A model generated the notes under the pieces. It searched no databases. It was given only the letters and a program-made list of their open reading frames with translations, and had not been told where the DNA came from. This document shows, piece after piece, positions 49,675-58,288 of a stretch of DNA of 64,000 nt. Position numbers and translations under genes: made by a program. The DNA is from CALBPI01 sp039821605 (GTDB lineage: Bacteria > Pseudomonadota > Gammaproteobacteria > Steroidobacterales > Woeseiaceae), in the NCBI GenBank assembly GCA_039821605.1, contig JBCBNV010000005.1, positions 310,001-374,000 of the forward strand. The letters are read 5' to 3'. The number at the start of each line of letters is the position of its first letter. Position 1 is the stretch's first letter.

Positions 49675-50694
49675 CTAGGTGACATAGGAGATAACGATCT
49701 TGCCGCTCGTTTGGCCGCCACGAGCCGCGAAGAAGGCGGCCGGGGCCTGGTCGAACTCGATGACATCGTGAATCGGAAATTCGATCCGATTGACGTCGAC
49801 GGCCGCGACGAGTCGCTCCAGCATGGAGCGAGATCCGACCATCACCGGTAGCAGTGAGATGCTGCCGAGCGCCATATCAAGAACGTTGATCGCCGGCCCG
49901 TCGAGGGCCTTCAAGCCAATCTGCATGACGCGCCCCTGGGGGGCAGCCGCCTTGATGGAGGTCGCCACTGACGGCGGACCCGCATTCTCGAGAATGACAT
50001 CGGCGCCGCGCCCGCCCGTCTGTTCGAGAACAAGCTGGTCCCAGTCGTCTCGGCTGCGATAGTTGACGCCGAAGTCGGCGCCGAGACGGATTGACTCTTG
50101 AATCTTGTCGTCACTCGAGGAGGTGATGCCAACGCGGGCGCCGGCAGACTTGGCCAACTGAACAGCGGCGGCGGAGACGTTTCCGGTACCGGTGGCCAAC
50201 ACCGTCATGCCGGGAAAGAACGGTCCCGATTCGAAAATCGCGTTCCACGCAACGACTCCGGCGCAAGGCAGACACGCCGCCTGCTCATAGCTGATGGACT
50301 CCGGCAACGGGACTACGGCCATCTCATTGAGCGTGACCGTTTCCCTCAGCAGGCCCTGCGTGGCTGCGCCTAGGGCAGAGGGTTCCATCCACGGCTGATA
50401 GTCGCCGGTTTGGTGGGCGGGATTGAACGCGATGACGACACGGTCTCCCACCGAGACCCTGCTGACGTCATCGCCGATCTCAACGACTTCGCCCGCGCCG
50501 TCGGACAGCGGTATCAGGTGCTCCAGGGCTGGCATCGGCGAGAGCCCCTGGGCGATCATCAGGTCGCGAGCGTTGAGCGAAACGGCCCGAATTTCAATTC
50601 GAATTTCAAGCGGCCCCGGTGCCGCAGAATCGTGCTCTTGTAGTCTCAGGGAGTCGATGCCCTGTCCGGGTGTCAATATCCAGGAATGCGCCAT
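49675..50694 (-). CDS. Zinc-free MDR family NADPH:quinone reductase-like protein
   Basis: A 339-residue medium-chain dehydrogenase/reductase. The N-terminal GroES-like domain has SLNARDLMIAQG and PLSDGAGEVVEIGDDV; the Rossmann domain has ATGTGNVSAAAVQLAK near residue 165. The structural Cys cluster and catalytic zinc ligands of alcohol dehydrogenases are missing, as in quinone oxidoreductases. It probably reduces quinones or unsaturated carbonyls with NADPH. It precedes the SDR gene by 18 bp and is 87 bp after the cupin gene. Confidence 0.88.
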   Translation of the reverse strand: MAHSWILTPGQGIDSLRLQEHDSAAPGPLEIRIEIRAVSLNARDLMIAQGLSPMPALEHLIPLSDGAGEVVEIGDDVSRVSVGDRVVIAFNPAHQTGDYQPWMEPSALGAATQGLLRETVTLNEMAVVPLPESISYEQAACLPCAGVVAWNAIFESGPFFPGMTVLATGTGNVSAAAVQLAKSAGARVGITSSSDDKIQESIRLGADFGVNYRSRDDWDQLVLEQTGGRGADVILENAGPPSVATSIKAAAPQGRVMQIGLKALDGPAINVLDMALGSISLLPVMVGSRSMLERLVAAVDVNRIEFPIHDVIEFDQAPAAFFAARGGQTSGKIVISYVT

Positions 50695-50781
50695 TCAGTG
50701 TTGTCCTTTTCCCGAGAGCGAGCGAATCCGAAACTCAGCGACAGGCAGGTCGGCCGAGCATGAATTGGTGCTGACGGTGAA

Positions 50782-51225
50782 TTAGTTGGTGGGTTCGATG
50801 AACGAGCGCGGGCCGTGCTGGTGAACTAGTACCAGACAGTCGTCCGGACCGGTGCAATAGTCCGAATGAAAGTCGCCCTTGACCTGGCTGGCATAGGAGC
50901 CCGGTGGCAGCAAGACATCCTCACCATCGCCGAAAATGTGCCCCCAGTTTCCCTGGATCGTGACGGCGTCGTAGTCGTCGGTATGCGCATGGGCGGGAAT
51001 ACCTTTACCCGCCTCGATCTTCACGATCATCCCGAACGGACCTTGTTCCCAGTCACCCCACAGCACGCCAAAGTAAACGCCCTCCGAACCCCTGATCCAG
51101 TCGATGTCATCGACGTGGCGTGTCACGTTTGGCGACTGAGCATTCTCTGCCTGAAGCGGCACTGCCACCAGCGCGATCGCAGACAAGGCGACGAGCGTTA
51201 CGACGGCCAGTAATGTTCTCAGCAT
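50782..51225 (-). CDS. Exported cupin protein
   Basis: About 147 residues from ATG 51225 (AGGGAAG upstream). A signal peptide (LLAVVTLVALSAIALVAVPLQA) is followed by a single cupin domain with IPAHAHTDDYDAVTIQGNW and a later HSDYCTGPDDC, giving a likely His metal site. Similar small periplasmic cupins are found with HxlR and SnoaL genes. Its role is unknown. It is the first gene of the minus-strand run and divergent from the HxlR regulator over 154 bp. Confidence 0.82.
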   Translation of the reverse strand: MLRTLLAVVTLVALSAIALVAVPLQAENAQSPNVTRHVDDIDWIRGSEGVYFGVLWGDWEQGPFGMIVKIEAGKGIPAHAHTDDYDAVTIQGNWGHIFGDGEDVLLPPGSYASQVKGDFHSDYCTGPDDCLVLVHQHGPRSFIEPTN

Positions 51226-51280
51226 ACCCACTTCCCTGCTGTCTGTTGTTGACGGGAACGCATGGTATTATTTTCGAACT

Positions 51281-51299
51281 TAGTGTCAATTACGCACTA
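51281..51299. promoter_or_regulatory. Putative HxlR operator
   Basis: TAGTG-N9-CACTA, a perfect 5-bp inverted repeat, lies midway in the AT-rich gap between the cupin operon and the HxlR gene. HxlR proteins bind such short dyads as dimers. Position is suggestive; binding is not shown. Confidence 0.45.
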
Positions 51300-51379
51300 T
51301 TTAGTAACCAGGTATCCTCGAGAATACTTCGTGCGCTGTTGCCACCGGCTATTCCGCCAGACATCAAGAGGGAAGACGG

Positions 51380-51760
51380 ATGCTACCAATCACCAAAGTG
51401 ACAAAGATTGAGGCGGCGGCCTGCCCGATTCGAAGTGTGATGGCACGCTTCACAGGCAAGTGGCAAGTGCTGGTCCTGCTCGCCCTGGAAGACGGTGTAC
51501 TCCGCTTTGGCGTGCTCAAACGGACCGTAGGCGACATCACGCAGCGCGTGCTCACCGAAAACCTGAGAAGCCTCGAGCGCGAGGGCTATCTGACTCGCCG
51601 GGTCGACGCCGGCCCCCCGATTGCCGTGTTCTACGAGTTAACACCGATGGGTCAATCTCTCGTCGAGATCGTCAAGCCCGTCGTGTTTTGGTCGAACGAC
51701 AACATGGGTAACGTGAAGCGCGCGCGACGTCGCTATGAAACCCGCGTCAACAAGGGCTGA
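51380..51760 (+). CDS. HxlR-family transcriptional regulator
   Basis: A 126-residue winged-helix regulator. The HxlR core is intact: Cys in AAACPIRSVM near residue 14, GKWQVLVLLAL, RFGVLKRTVGDITQRVLTENL and REGYLTRRVD. The N-terminal Cys often senses electrophiles or thiol oxidation. It is divergent from the cupin-quinone reductase-SDR-SnoaL genes and probably regulates them in response to reactive carbonyl or quinone stress. A gap of 183 bp to the convergent monooxygenase gene holds nothing I recognise. Confidence 0.9.
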   Translation: MLPITKVTKIEAAACPIRSVMARFTGKWQVLVLLALEDGVLRFGVLKRTVGDITQRVLTENLRSLEREGYLTRRVDAGPPIAVFYELTPMGQSLVEIVKPVVFWSNDNMGNVKRARRRYETRVNKG

Positions 51761-51943
51761 TGAAGGCACCAGGATTGGCTTTCGGCTAGGCCCGAAGCGT
51801 CTCGCGCCACAATTCTACGACGCTTATTCGACTGGCGATTCTATTTGGTCTGTAGCCTGTCGTGCAGAGCTTGGAAAAGACCCAGTTTGGCCAACTTGGT
51901 TTGAACGCAGCGATGCAAGGGAGCAACACTCAGGAAGGGGTGT

Positions 51944-52261
51944 TCATTGCCTCCCAGATTGCCCCTGGTTCTGAGGAAAGACGTGCGTGTAAGTCACAGC
52001 AGACCGTGGCCCAGCCATCATCGGTTCCACCTGGGTGTGCCATTGATTGAAATGTGCGGTTGCCTTGTGCCTGGCCTGATCCGCGGCACTGCGATAGATC
52101 TCTGTGAGCACGAAATCAGACGGTTCCGCCATCGACTGCAGAAGTTCGAAGCGCTCGATTCCGGGTTCCTCGATGCTATGCCGCGCATTCTCCCTGGACG
52201 CCTCCAGGAACGCCGGAATGCAGTCCGCCTTAACTCTTATGTAGACCTGAACGACGAACAT
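51944..52261 (-). CDS. ABM-domain monooxygenase-like protein
   Basis: A 105-residue antibiotic-biosynthesis-monooxygenase-type ferredoxin-like fold protein. It has VYIRVKADCIPAFLEAS, the middle EPGIERFELLQS, FVLTEIYRS and HFNQWHTQVEPMM, in the LsrG/YgiN order. Such small dimeric proteins are quinol monooxygenases or degrade autoinducer-like molecules. It is the last gene of the minus-strand group headed by the PfpI-like gene, 83 bp after the SDR. Confidence 0.85.
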   Translation of the reverse strand: MFVVQVYIRVKADCIPAFLEASRENARHSIEEPGIERFELLQSMAEPSDFVLTEIYRSAADQARHKATAHFNQWHTQVEPMMAGPRSAVTYTHVFPQNQGQSGRQ

Positions 52262-52344
52262 CGTCTCTCTCCGGCTTTACGTTTCTGCGGGTTCTCAGGA
52301 GTCCCGGGATATTCGGTGCCTAGCCAGCACGGTTTGTAAGACGC

Positions 52345-53079
52345 TCACCAGGGATGTGTTGTCCCATCCCACTGAAAGAAGAGACCGGTATCCTCTATCG
52401 TTACCTTCTCGATAACATTCTCTATCAGGCCGTTTACAGATTGCTCGGCTGTCAGGTCAGCTGTCTCGCCACCCATATCCGTTTGTACCCACCCTGGGTT
52501 GACGACGATCGAGACAATCCCCTCTTCCTTGAGCTCAATCGACATGGCGCGATTCATCATGTTGAGCGCCGCTTTGGACGTGCAATAACTGTAATGCCCG
52601 CGCATTGAATGCTTGGTGGTGACACTGCCCAACCAGGACGACACGCTGACAACGACAGGCTTCTCTGCCTGGTTCAATAGTCGACGCAGGTGCTTGACCA
52701 TCAAAATCGGTGACACGCTGTTAATACTGACGTGCTTGAGCACCTCATCGCGATCCAATTCAGCGAGGAAGGTGCTCTTTCCGACGACGCGTTCGTCCGG
52801 GTGATCCTTGGTGTTGATCCCGGCGTTGTTCACCAACAAATCGAGGCATCCGAATTCTCGTTGTAACTCGCCAGCCAGATTGCTGATCTGCTCCTCACTC
52901 GCGACATCGACTGCTTTGGGGATGACCGTCAATCCGTCCTTGTCCAACTGACTTGCCGCAGCGGCTGCCTGGTCCAAGCGGCGAGCCGTCAGGATGACAA
53001 CGTAGCCCTTACTCATGAGTTGTCTGCACCACTCCGGGCCCAGACCCTTGTAGGCACCCGTTACCAGTGCGATCTTCAT
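52345..53079 (-). CDS. SDR family oxidoreductase
   Basis: A 244-residue short-chain dehydrogenase of the carbonyl-reductase-like kind. It has VTGAYKGLGPEW at the N-terminus, NNAG near residue 87, the Ser of VSVSSWLGS and YCTSK. The ending FFQWDGTTHPW is typical of SDRs annotated as sepiapterin/carbonyl reductases. It lies between the decayed glutathione transferase and the ABM protein, pointing to a detoxification operon. Confidence 0.87.
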   Translation of the reverse strand: MKIALVTGAYKGLGPEWCRQLMSKGYVVILTARRLDQAAAAASQLDKDGLTVIPKAVDVASEEQISNLAGELQREFGCLDLLVNNAGINTKDHPDERVVGKSTFLAELDRDEVLKHVSINSVSPILMVKHLRRLLNQAEKPVVVSVSSWLGSVTTKHSMRGHYSYCTSKAALNMMNRAMSIELKEEGIVSIVVNPGWVQTDMGGETADLTAEQSVNGLIENVIEKVTIEDTGLFFQWDGTTHPW

Positions 53080-53103
53080 CAGCTCACTCCCATCGCAAGC
53101 AGC

Positions 53104-53764
53104 CTATCCGAGCTTGTCCTGTGTCATGGTGTCGAAGTCGCCCGCGTCATGCCGTTCATGCAACTGTCCCTCGAGCGGGCCCCAGGCACGGTTGACCATA
53201 CGCCCTCTGACTACTGCGTCCCGTTCAGCCATCTGCCGTGCCCAGCGAACGACGTGGAGATACATGGCCGCGTCCAGAAACTCTGCGGCGTCATAGAGGT
53301 TGTTCAATACCAGTTGTCCATACCAGGGCCAGATCATGATGTCCGCAATGGGGTACTTCATCGACACCGGGGCAGCGGTGTAGAAATGACCAAAGCCGCC
53401 GCCAACGAACGGCGCGCTGCCCACTTGCCAGAACACCGAGTTGAGACACTCAGCGCGCTGTCTCGGATCCGCTGGTACGAGTGCTTTGAACTTGTCCGCA
53501 AGATACAAAAGCATGGAGCCTGACTCGAACAGCCGAACAGGTGGCGATGTGCCCCATCGCCAGCAATTCCTCCAGCATGATGGTGATCTTGATGCCGTTC
53601 GGCGTCGCCATTGAATACACTTGGAATGGATGTCTTCCGGTTGGCAATTCCTTCTGGTGAGTTGCTCCTGCTACGGGCCTGGTGGCGCTAACCGGCACGG
53701 AATCATCGCCTTCGTGCGGCCATTTCCAGACCCTGGGCGATATGTAGTTGGGATCTTCAGTCAA
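53104..53764 (-). pseudogene. yghU: Decayed YghU-type glutathione S-transferase
   Basis: Two pieces of a YghU-like disulfide-bond reductase/GST survive in different frames. The N-terminal piece (from TTG about 53764) reads VWKWPHEGDD...HQKELPTGRHP...TIMLEELLAMG. Then about 40 residues are lost and the frame shifts near 53545, and the sequence resumes as LFESGSMLLYLADKF. A second, in-frame loss of about 30 residues occurs near 53345, where MKYPI runs straight into ADIMIWPWYG. The end (LHERHDAGDF) is normal. Two deletions remove part of the GSH-binding domain and the alpha-helical linker, so it is unlikely to be active. Confidence 0.85.
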
Positions 53765-53867
53765 AATCTGGCTCGTGTTCTTTCGCGCGATTCCTGATCG
53801 CGATCGCTCTGGCCGCTGGCGATGAGTGGATGGGGATCCCTGTCGGCAGCAGTCAGGTCCGTTTGTC

Positions 53868-54659
53868 CTACTCTTGGTTTGCCAGCTGCTCAATGACAAG
53901 ACGGGCGACGCTCCGACCGCTGTACTGCTGCTGACCCGTGATCAGGTTGCCATCCTGCACGGCGAAGTCAGCCCACAATCCGTCCTGTACGTAGTTGGCG
54001 CCTCGCGCCTTCAAGGCGTCCTCGACGTACCAATCGAAGAACCTGTCGTTGATGGATTTTTCGACCTCTTTGTCTTCTGCCAGCGAGAAGGCGGTGACGC
54101 GCTTGCCCGTCACAAGGTACTCGCCGCTGGGTAGCTTGACGTCCAGCAGCGAGGTCACGCCATGACAAAGTGCTGCAGTCGGCTTGCCGCTTGTGTAGAA
54201 GCTGGCAATCAGCTTCTGCAGCGTCTTGTTCTGCCGGAACGTAAACATGGGCGCTACGCCACCGGCAACGACGATCGCGAGATAGTCGTCATGCGTGACG
54301 TCGCCAATAGACCGGGTGTCTTCCAGCAGTGGCGCGGTGCCCGGGCTCAGCAGAAAGCCGAGGCTGACCAGATCATGGGCCGAGTAGCCGCTCTCATGTC
54401 GTGGATCAGAATAGGCATCCAGCGCCACAAGACCACCACCGGTACTGACGATGTCTACCTGATAGCCGGCATGCGTCAGCTCGTCGTAAGGATGCGTGAC
54501 CTCCGCCATCCAAAAGCCAACCGGCCAGCCATTCATGGCAGTCGCGGGACTGGAGGCAACGATCAGGATTTTCCCTTTCGTCCCGCCTTGAAACTCGGCG
54601 TGGGCACCGCTGGAAATCGCCAGAGCCACAAGGCACAGGCTTCTAATCAAGTTACGCAT
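53868..54659 (-). CDS. DJ-1/PfpI family protein, exported
   Basis: About 263 residues from ATG 54659 (GGAG five bases upstream); a longer frame lacks a ribosome site. A signal peptide (LIRSLCLVALAISSGAHA) precedes a DJ-1/PfpI domain with KILIVASSP, the acidic VAGGVAPMF elbow and the nucleophile Cys in ALCHGVTSLL. Relatives are glyoxalase III, chaperone or amidase-like proteins. It heads the minus-strand group with the yghU remnant, SDR and ABM genes, divergent from a LysR regulator. Confidence 0.87.
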   Translation of the reverse strand: MRNLIRSLCLVALAISSGAHAEFQGGTKGKILIVASSPATAMNGWPVGFWMAEVTHPYDELTHAGYQVDIVSTGGGLVALDAYSDPRHESGYSAHDLVSLGFLLSPGTAPLLEDTRSIGDVTHDDYLAIVVAGGVAPMFTFRQNKTLQKLIASFYTSGKPTAALCHGVTSLLDVKLPSGEYLVTGKRVTAFSLAEDKEVEKSINDRFFDWYVEDALKARGANYVQDGLWADFAVQDGNLITGQQQYSGRSVARLVIEQLANQE

Positions 54660-54843
54660 AACAACTCCAGGTATGGGCGGCGGTCGGTGGCGGGAGACAC
54701 GTGCACGGATGGCTGCGACATGCACGCCCGCGCATGAATCAGCGCAGGCGCGTCGCCACTCTGATGTCAGCAACCCGTGAAAGGATCACCACTATAAGTC
54801 ATTCCAAAAAACATACATATCACCTGGAAAAGCGATACTCTGG

Positions 54844-54856
54844 CCCGAATTTCGGG
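54844..54856. promoter_or_regulatory. Perfect 13-bp inverted repeat before the LysR gene
   Basis: CCCGAA-T-TTCGGG is a perfect dyad 22 bases before the LysR start, in the 219-bp gap to the divergent PfpI-like gene. LysR regulators bind such dyads and often repress their own gene. Candidate operator only. Confidence 0.45.
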
Positions 54857-54878
54857 ATAATTGATGTGAGAATGCCGG

Positions 54879-55787
54879 GTGAAATATTCTGACGAACTCC
54901 ACGCATTCCTGGCCGTCGCTCACCACAAGAGCTTCGCCGAGGCCGCCCGATCACTGAACTTACCCACGACTACGATCAGTCGAAAAATCCGGTCGTTGGA
55001 GTCCGAGCTCGGCGCAAAGCTTTTTGACCGCACGACACGATCGCTTGCGCTCACAGAGGTCGCTGAGCAACTGCTGCCAAAAGTGGAACTGATCGTCGAG
55101 ACGTTTGTCGAGCTCAAGGAAGAAGCGGATTTTCACACCGGAAACCCGACGGGAACGCTCCACATCACAGCGCCCGCAACCAAGATTCAGCGCCTGGCAC
55201 CTGTTTTTGCTGAGTTCTTGCAGGCACACCCAGGTGTCCGGTTCAACTTCGACTGTTCCAGTCGAAACAAGGACATTGTCGGACAAGGCTATGACTTCGC
55301 CTTCAGGTTCGGTCCGCTGACCAGCTCATCATTAGTCGCGATTCCCCTTTCGCGCATGAAATATCTTCTCGTCGGCAACCAGGACGTGGCGAAGCGATTG
55401 CCTGCGGCGTCACACCCGGCCGACTTGGCCAAGCTGCCCTGTATCCGAAACCAGATCGACGGACTGCTGTTGCCCTGGCATTTCATCTATGAAGGGGAGC
55501 CTTACAGCCTCGACGTCGAAAGCCCGATACTGTCAGATGATTTGCTGGTTTCCAGAGCGCTTGCGATCCACGGTGTCGGACTGGCCTATCTGCCCAATTC
55601 GTTGGTTCAAGAGAGCATTGACGACGGCGAGCTCGCGAGTCTGTATGAAGAGTGGCTGCCGCCGGGCAGGCAACTGTATCTGGTATGCGCTGACAAGAAG
55701 CGCCTGCCATCCAAGTCGAGCGCGTTTCTCGAGTTCATTCGGAGCAGACGCCGGATAATTCAGCAACTGCTCATTGATCGTCCGTAA
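54879..55787 (+). CDS. LysR-family transcriptional regulator
   Basis: A 302-residue regulator from GTG 54879. The HTH occupies about 5-62 (FLAVAHHKSFAEAARSL, TTTISRKIRSLE) and the effector-binding domain about 88-295. It is the CrgA/DntR-like branch common beside stress and detoxification genes. It is divergent from the PfpI-like, SDR and ABM genes and most likely controls them in response to an electrophile or oxidant. Confidence 0.9.
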   Translation: MKYSDELHAFLAVAHHKSFAEAARSLNLPTTTISRKIRSLESELGAKLFDRTTRSLALTEVAEQLLPKVELIVETFVELKEEADFHTGNPTGTLHITAPATKIQRLAPVFAEFLQAHPGVRFNFDCSSRNKDIVGQGYDFAFRFGPLTSSSLVAIPLSRMKYLLVGNQDVAKRLPAASHPADLAKLPCIRNQIDGLLLPWHFIYEGEPYSLDVESPILSDDLLVSRALAIHGVGLAYLPNSLVQESIDDGELASLYEEWLPPGRQLYLVCADKKRLPSKSSAFLEFIRSRRRIIQQLLIDRP

Positions 55788-55975
55788 TCGGGCACCTCTT
55801 AGATCAGCCAGGTCCCGTTGGCACGTCGACGGTTGTCGACGGGTGTGTGATCGATCGCAAGGCTCGGTGCCGCATCGCCGGCCTGTACACCGCAATGCAA
55901 CTGTAACGTGACCTTAAGCGCGCGGTCATTGGCGCTCGCTAGCGTCGGAAAATTACCCGACGTCAGAGTATTGTC

Positions 55976-58279
55976 ATGATCAAGCAAGCCTGGACTACCG
56001 TGATCGCCGTCGCGCTGGGAATGGCGGTTCCCGGCCTCACCAAGGCCCAGCAGCCCGCAAGAGATGAGGCAGCCGAACGCGCGCTCAGCGCCGACGAGAT
56101 CGTCGTCCTGGGCGAGATCCCGTTCCGCAACCGGACGGAAACCGCAGAACCGATCCTGGCCTACGACGCCGAGTTCTTTCAACGCTTCGAACCCCTGACG
56201 GCGGGCGACGCGCTGCGACGGGTTCCGTCGGTCACGTTCCTCTCGGACGTCATCGAATCCGACGGCCCGCGCCTTCGGGGGCTGGCGCCGAGCTATGCAC
56301 AGCTGCTCATCAACGGTGAACGCGTGCCGGGCGGCGAGAACGACCGCTCGTTTTTCCTCGACCGCATCCCGGCGGAACTCATCGAACGCGTCGAAATCAT
56401 TCGATCGTCGTCGGCGCGGCGCACGGGTGATTCCGTCGCGGGCGCGCTCAACATCATCCTGCGCGATGGTTACGACCTGGACGGCGGCTACATTCGCGCC
56501 GGTGGTCTCTACTTCGATGACGGCGAACTCAAGCCGAGCCTGGGTGCCGTTTACGGTGGCGAGGTGGGGCCCGGCCGCCTGCTGCTCGGCGCAAACCTGC
56601 AGGGTCGCTACAACCCTAAGGAAAAGAAGTCGATTCGATTCGGTGACGGCCCGGAGAACAACCCAAATTTCGTGACAGAGGATTTCGACAACCGCGAGGA
56701 CCAGACTGACATCCGCGACGGCACCGACTACTCGTTCAATGGCCGCTACACGATCAGTCTGGACGGCGGCGGCGAATTCGAACTGGGCGGCTTCGTCACC
56801 TACACGGACCGCGAAGAGTCGGAGCGCTCGTTCGAATATGACGACCCCTCCGCGATTACGGGCCCCGTCAGTGACGGCGGCAACCTGCTCACCGACAATC
56901 AGCAGCTGCAGGACATCGAGCAGACCAGCTACGTATTGGACGGCGGCTGGAAAACACCCGCCTTCGGCGGCGAGTTCGCAGCCCGAGCGGGCTTCGCAAC
57001 CTACACCGAGGAGCGTGACGACAACGAGGACGAAATCGACTTCGAAGACGGCGAGATCGGCCAGGAGCGCGAAGTCACTGATATCGACGACGACGAGCTG
57101 ACGCTCGAGGCCTCGCAGCTCTGGGACGTCAATGACACGGTCACCTTCGAGGTCGGCCTCTACTGGCAGGACAAGGCGCGCGACATCGAGATCCTGGCCG
57201 GCGATCAGGACATTGCCTTCTCGGGATCCTGGGACCCGTTCTCACAGCAGCCGTTCTCGCTGCGCACGTCGGTACCCGACGTGTCAGCGATCGACGCCGG
57301 CGTCGTGAAGATCGAAGAAACCCGCCTTGACGTCTACGGCGTCTTCAACGGCGTCACGGGTAATGTTCAGTGGGAGGCCGGCATCCGCTTCGAGACCACG
57401 GACGCAGACATCGAGGACCTGACGGTGCCGGCCACGGCCGACAACGATTACGACTTCATCCTGCCCTCGGTGAGCGTCAAGTACGACATCACGGACCGCG
57501 ACCGCATCACCGCTTCGGCCGCGCGCACGGTGCGCAGGCCGGGCTTCGATCAGCTGAGCCCCGCGCTGCTCGAAGGCGAGATCGAAGACGACGATTTCCT
57601 CGGCAATCCGGCGCTGGAACCCGAGGACGCGTTCGGGTTCGACCTGGGCTACGAGCGCCGCATTGGTGACCGCGGCATCGTCGGGATCAACGTGTTCTGG
57701 CGCAACGTCGACAACCTCATCGAGCTCGTGAACCTCAATATCGAGGGCTCCGATGGCCCAGGCAGCACCGTATTCCAGCCGCAGAACGTCGGCGACGGTG
57801 ACGTCTACGGCGTCGAGCTCGACGTCTCGATGCCGCTGTCCTTCATCGGTCTCGATAACACGGGCTTCTTCAGCAACTACTCTTACCTCGACAGCGAGGT
57901 CACGGATTTCCTCGGCGACCGCCGTTTCAATGACCAGTCCGACTTCGTATTCAGCGTCGGTTTTATCCACTCAATCCCAAGCGCCGACGCGGCTTTTGGC
58001 GTGACCTACCGCGAGCAGGGCGACGCGTTCGGCCGCGTCGTGGCGGAAGAGGTCACCACGCGATACGGTGCCGACCTCGAAGCATTCATCGAAAAGAGCT
58101 TTGGAGAAAAACTCACGGTGCGCCTCGTCGGGCAGAACCTGCTCAACGCCTCCAAGGACGAAGACTTCAACAAGTTCTCGAACCTCGACGACCAGATCGC
58201 GCGCAACTTCGACGAGTTCGAGCTCGAGTCCGAAGAGGCCGGCCCGGTCATCCAGCTCATCGCCCGTTACGCATTCTGA
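55976..58279 (+). CDS. TonB-dependent receptor paired with phytase
   Basis: A 767-residue outer-membrane receptor. Signal peptide to about residue 25, a TonB-box-like EIVVLGEIPFRNRTE, a plug with LTAGDALRRVPSV, PRLRGLAPSYAQLLINGER and a barrel ending in LIARYAF. The extracellular loops are unusually rich in Asp and Glu (for example EERDDNEDEIDFEDGE), which could bind cations carried by a phosphorylated ligand. The phytase gene starts 9 bases after the stop, so phytate or its metal complex is the likely cargo. The 188 bp upstream holds only a weak dyad (GTCGG-N8-CCGAC, 55944-55961). Confidence 0.88.
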   Translation: MIKQAWTTVIAVALGMAVPGLTKAQQPARDEAAERALSADEIVVLGEIPFRNRTETAEPILAYDAEFFQRFEPLTAGDALRRVPSVTFLSDVIESDGPRLRGLAPSYAQLLINGERVPGGENDRSFFLDRIPAELIERVEIIRSSSARRTGDSVAGALNIILRDGYDLDGGYIRAGGLYFDDGELKPSLGAVYGGEVGPGRLLLGANLQGRYNPKEKKSIRFGDGPENNPNFVTEDFDNREDQTDIRDGTDYSFNGRYTISLDGGGEFELGGFVTYTDREESERSFEYDDPSAITGPVSDGGNLLTDNQQLQDIEQTSYVLDGGWKTPAFGGEFAARAGFATYTEERDDNEDEIDFEDGEIGQEREVTDIDDDELTLEASQLWDVNDTVTFEVGLYWQDKARDIEILAGDQDIAFSGSWDPFSQQPFSLRTSVPDVSAIDAGVVKIEETRLDVYGVFNGVTGNVQWEAGIRFETTDADIEDLTVPATADNDYDFILPSVSVKYDITDRDRITASAARTVRRPGFDQLSPALLEGEIEDDDFLGNPALEPEDAFGFDLGYERRIGDRGIVGINVFWRNVDNLIELVNLNIEGSDGPGSTVFQPQNVGDGDVYGVELDVSMPLSFIGLDNTGFFSNYSYLDSEVTDFLGDRRFNDQSDFVFSVGFIHSIPSADAAFGVTYREQGDAFGRVVAEEVTTRYGADLEAFIEKSFGEKLTVRLVGQNLLNASKDEDFNKFSNLDDQIARNFDEFELESEEAGPVIQLIARYAF

Positions 58280-58288
58280 GTCGAGCCA

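Noticed and set aside
55895..55915. Possible Pho box upstream of the phytase-linked receptor
   Set aside because: Only one CTGTAAC half is recognisable and the second repeat does not match, so a PhoB site is not supported by sequence.
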